This document shows, piece by piece, positions 61,246-64,000 of a stretch of 64,000 bases of DNA. Within the stretch, counting starts at the first letter, position 1; each line of letters opens with the position of its first letter. The notes under the pieces were generated by a model. It made no database searches, had not been told where the DNA came from, and saw only the letters and a list, made by a program, of their open reading frames with translations. Source of the stretch: JBJXHN01 sp046233135 (GTDB taxonomy: Bacteria > Pseudomonadota > Alphaproteobacteria > Rhodospirillales > Rhodospirillaceae); NCBI GenBank assembly GCA_046233135.1, contig JBJXHN010000003.1, positions 620,001-684,000 on the forward strand, read 5' to 3'. The position numbers and the translations under genes are program-made.

Positions 61246-62904
61246 ATGGGTTTTCTAAGCTTCATGTGGAACCGCTGCCGGCGCGCCCTGGTCGGCATCG
61301 CCATCCTGACCACCATCGCCGGCATTTCCAACGGCCTGATGCTGGTGATGGTCAATACGGTCTCCAAGAGCGTGGCCGACGGCGATCCCCCGGGACCGGT
61401 CAGCTGGGGGCTGTTCGCCCTGGCCTTTGCCGTCTATTTCCTGTGCAACCGCCTGGGCCTCTTGCGGGCGGTGGTGTTGATCGAACGGGAACTGAAAGGC
61501 CTGCGGCTGCGCATGGTCGACAAGATCCGACGGTCGGAACAGGTGACCATCGACAGGATCAAGGGCGGCAACCTCTATAATCTGCTGTCGCAGGAAACCG
61601 ACCACCTGTCGACCACGTTCCCCATCGTCGCCGACAACATGCAGCAGGCGGTGCTGCTGGCCGCCTCGCTGATCTATCTGGCTATCCTGTCGCCCATCGC
61701 GCTGATGGTCTTTGTCGGCTCCACGGCGGCCGGATCGCTGATCTACCTGCGGCTGGAACGGGAAATCGTCGCCTATCTGAACCTGATCAACCGCCGCCGC
61801 GCCCGCCTGCTCGACGCCATCGGCGACCAGATCCACGGCGGCAAGGAACTGCGGCTGCGCGACCGCAAGGCCCAAAGCGTTTTCGAGGCCTACCTGAAGA
61901 CCTCGCGGTCGCTGGACCGGCTGATGTCGCTGTTCGGCACCACCTGGGCCAACCTGATGCTGCTGGCCACCTTCGTCGTCTACACCATGCTGGGCATCGT
62001 CGCCCTGGCCCTGCCCCAGGTGATCGACGGCCATCACCTGGTGGTCTATCAGGTGGTGCCGGTGCTGATCCTGTGCATGGGGCCGCTGACCAACCTGGTG
62101 GGCCAGTGGCCCATGCTGCTGCGCGCCGACGTCAGCCTGAAGGCCCTGGCCGAGCTGGAAGACACCCTGGACAAGGCCGAGCGCGTCAGCTCCGACGACG
62201 CCCGCGCCCAGGCCCCGCGCTTCCGCGATTTCAAGACCATTTCGGCCACCGGCCTGACCTATCGCCACCACGGGCCGGACGGATCGGTCACCTTCCAGGC
62301 CGGCCCCCTGGACCTGCATCTCGATCGCGGCGAGATCCTGTTCCTGGTGGGCGGCAACGGCAGCGGCAAGTCCACCATGATGCGCGCCTTCATCGGCCTG
62401 TATGCCGCCCAAAGCGGTGTCATCGCCGTCGACGGCGTGCCCGTCAGTGCCGAGGCCCGGGGCGGCTATCGCGAGCTGTTTTCGGCCATTTTCATGGACT
62501 TCCACCTGTTCGACCGCCTGTACGGCCTGGAAGGCATCGACCCCGACCGGGTCAACACCCTGCTGGACCAGATGGGACTGGCGGGAAAGGTGACCTTCCG
62601 CAACGGCGGCTTTTCCACCACCGCGCTGTCCACCGGTCAGCGCAAGCGCCTGGCCCTGGTCGCCGCCCTGCTGGAAGACAAGCCGGTCTATGTCTTCGAC
62701 GAATGGTCAGCCGAGCAGGACGTCCACTTCCGCGAGGCCTTCTATTCCCAGATCCTGCCGAACCTGAAGGCACGGGGCACCACGGTCATTGCCGTCACCC
62801 ATGACGACCGCTACTGGCCCACCGCCGACCGGGTGATCAAGCTGGATCAGGGCAAGGTGGAATGGGAACGCCCGGGCGCCGCCCTGCGCGAAGACAAGGC
62901 CTGA
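61246..62904 (+). CDS. Cyclic peptide-type ABC exporter, second copy
   Basis: This 552-residue half-transporter of the same family as its neighbour is clearly different in sequence. Six membrane helices lie in 15-300. The ATPase has Walker A GGNGSGKST (Lys375), the reading-frame motif FSAIFMDFHLFDRLYGL, signature ALSTGQRKRLAL and Walker B VYVFDEWSAEQD. It would export a peptide or lipopeptide across the inner membrane, perhaps a siderophore precursor. The thioesterase gene at 62925 converges on it. Confidence 0.92.
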   Translation: MGFLSFMWNRCRRALVGIAILTTIAGISNGLMLVMVNTVSKSVADGDPPGPVSWGLFALAFAVYFLCNRLGLLRAVVLIERELKGLRLRMVDKIRRSEQVTIDRIKGGNLYNLLSQETDHLSTTFPIVADNMQQAVLLAASLIYLAILSPIALMVFVGSTAAGSLIYLRLEREIVAYLNLINRRRARLLDAIGDQIHGGKELRLRDRKAQSVFEAYLKTSRSLDRLMSLFGTTWANLMLLATFVVYTMLGIVALALPQVIDGHHLVVYQVVPVLILCMGPLTNLVGQWPMLLRADVSLKALAELEDTLDKAERVSSDDARAQAPRFRDFKTISATGLTYRHHGPDGSVTFQAGPLDLHLDRGEILFLVGGNGSGKSTMMRAFIGLYAAQSGVIAVDGVPVSAEARGGYRELFSAIFMDFHLFDRLYGLEGIDPDRVNTLLDQMGLAGKVTFRNGGFSTTALSTGQRKRLALVAALLEDKPVYVFDEWSAEQDVHFREAFYSQILPNLKARGTTVIAVTHDDRYWPTADRVIKLDQGKVEWERPGAALREDKA

Positions 62905-62924
62905 GCCCCCCTTCCGCGCCCCTC

Positions 62925-63680
62925 TCACCGCAGGCTTTTCAGCAGCACCATGCGGATCGTGGCCGCCGGACCGGGATCGAAGGGAAAGCCGTGTCCGCCG
63001 GGCACCACGGTTACCGAGCATCCGGCCCCGGCCAGTGGCTCCCAACGGGCCAAATCCTCCACCGCCACCTCGGCATCGTCGCGGCCACCGAAGACGGTCA
63101 GCGGGCAGGGCAGCGGTTCCGTGTCGCCGGGCTGATACAGCTCGATCAGCCGCAAGTCCGCGCGCAGCCGGGATTCCATCGCGTCCAGGACCGCCCGGGG
63201 TGGCATCTGGTCCTGATCCGCCCCCATCGCATCCCAGAACACATCGGCCGGCTGGTCATGGACCGCCGGCACCAGGCGGGGCTGAAGGGGGGACCGGCTG
63301 CCCGCCACCACCAGCCGGCGCGGCGCCGGCGCCCCGGCAGCGATCAAGGTCCGCACCAGTTCGAACGCCGCTATCCCGCCCATGGAATGGCCGAATACCG
63401 CATAGGGCCGATCAAGCATCGGGGCCAGGACCGCCGCCTGCCGCGCGGCCAGCGCCTGCAAACTTTCCGGTAGCGACTCGCCAGGCCTGTCCGCGTAGGC
63501 GCCGGGCAGCCGTGCCAGGAGAAAATCCACCCCGGCAGGGTAACCGGCCAGCCACCCATGGAACAGCTCTGGATAGCCGCCAACACCGGGAATACAGATC
63601 ACCCGGCCCGAAGACACCCCGCTGCCATCGGGCCGTTCCGCAAGTTCAAACCAATGGTGGATTTCTTTACCCTTCGTCAC
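62925..63680 (-). CDS. Type II thioesterase (NRPS/PKS-associated alpha/beta hydrolase)
   Basis: This 251-residue editing thioesterase removes wrongly loaded groups from carrier proteins of nonribosomal peptide or polyketide synthetases. The nucleophile elbow is FGHSMGG (Ser99). An N-terminal oxyanion-type stretch ICIPGVGGYPELFHGW and a C-terminal VVPGGHGFPFD with the catalytic His are present, along with the catalytic Asp region VFGGRDDAEV. The GTG at 63680 is preferred: AAAAGGAG lies about ten bases upstream and the length fits the family; an in-frame ATG at 63743 adds 21 basic residues. It supports a synthetase cluster beyond the window. Confidence 0.85.
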   Translation of the reverse strand: MTKGKEIHHWFELAERPDGSGVSSGRVICIPGVGGYPELFHGWLAGYPAGVDFLLARLPGAYADRPGESLPESLQALAARQAAVLAPMLDRPYAVFGHSMGGIAAFELVRTLIAAGAPAPRRLVVAGSRSPLQPRLVPAVHDQPADVFWDAMGADQDQMPPRAVLDAMESRLRADLRLIELYQPGDTEPLPCPLTVFGGRDDAEVAVEDLARWEPLAGAGCSVTVVPGGHGFPFDPGPAATIRMVLLKSLR

Positions 63681-63913
63681 TCCCGGAAGTCTCCTTTTTA
63701 CCGTACGTTCGGGGAACCGACGGAGCACAATGGCCAAGTCCATGAAGAAGGGCAACCGCAGGGGAAGGAGCCTTGAAACGACCGGGGGCGTCGGGCATAG
63801 TTCCGTGACGAACCCGCCCGCAACTACGCGCAATACGCGCATCCCCCGAATTACCCTTTGGTGTCATTCGGTGCTCCGATCCCGTCAGGACGTGAAAACA
63901 GGGAGACCCGGTC

Positions 63914-64000
63914 GTGGCCAGTTCCATGCCGAACGCCGATGCCACCAGCACCGACAACCTTAGCGCTGCCCCCGCCCTGGTGGCCTTGCCGGGCATCCTG
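63914..64000 (+). CDS. Start of a gene running off the window (unidentified; NRPS possible)
   Basis: A GTG at 63914 with GGGAG eight bases upstream opens a frame that stays open for 29 codons to the window end (beginning VASSMPNADAT). The peptide is too short to identify. Its position next to a type II thioesterase and two cyclic-peptide exporters makes a nonribosomal peptide synthetase or related gene a reasonable guess and no more. Confidence 0.4.
   Translation, partial: MASSMPNADATSTDNLSAAPALVALPGIL

Overview
The window is GC-rich (roughly two thirds G+C by eye) and densely coded. Gene content and style point to an alphaproteobacterium of the Rhodospirillales or a similar group: a GTTAT-N3-ATAAC Zur box, a polyol ABC operon of the Smo type, an slr1658/slr1659-type partner-switching module and many ATGA start/stop overlaps. 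This placement is an inference, because no rRNA or other marker gene is present. No CRISPR array, tRNA, rRNA or insertion sequence was recognised.

Layout. 0-1.6 kb: C-terminal part of an autotransporter. 2-7.1 kb: a phosphodiesterase-like enzyme, then a signalling operon (diguanylate cyclase, HATPase kinase, STAS protein, PP2C phosphatase). 7.1-9 kb: a nucleoside deoxyribosyltransferase and a zinc peptidase-like protein. 9.1-16 kb: glgX-treZ-treY, turning glycogen or maltodextrin into trehalose. 16-19.2 kb: the zinc uptake locus znuA / znuC-znuB-zur around a divergent Zur box. 19.3-20.2 kb: purU.

20.5-42.9 kb is a catabolic island for a hydrophobic alcohol or acid. It holds etfBA, an AlkJ-like GMC alcohol dehydrogenase, an aldehyde dehydrogenase, an ACAD11-like acyl-CoA dehydrogenase with a separate ACAD11-like kinase, two SDRs, an IclR regulator, a MaoC-like hydratase, an acyl-CoA ligase, a thiolase remnant, an MFS transporter, and a DUF1302 / DUF1329 / YCF48-like / RND export operon. 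Seven copies of a 9-5-9 imperfect palindrome (about TTTGCGGAA-N5-TTTCGCAAA) lie in front of nearly every transcription unit of the island, and one lies in front of the IclR gene. I read this as a local regulon. The split ACAD11 pair suggests that the pathway handles a 4-hydroxyacyl-CoA, as LvaA/LvaC do in levulinate catabolism.

42.9-43.8 kb: a lower-GC orphan SLATT-like two-helix membrane protein. 43.9-53.7 kb: a polyol uptake and catabolism operon (SorC regulator, ABC transporter, dehydrogenase, HAD phosphatase, FGGY pentulose kinase) with a PfkB kinase upstream. 53.8-55.1 kb: a cytochrome P450 homologue whose haem-ligand cysteine is replaced. 55.7-59.3 kb: a DUF697-like protein, then an unusual operon of an SPFH protein, a membrane-anchored periplasmic-binding-type protein and a small basic membrane protein whose 3' end is tandemly repeated. 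59.6-64 kb: two cyclic-peptide-type ABC exporters, a type II thioesterase, and the first codons of a gene running off the end, probably the edge of a nonribosomal peptide (siderophore-like) cluster.
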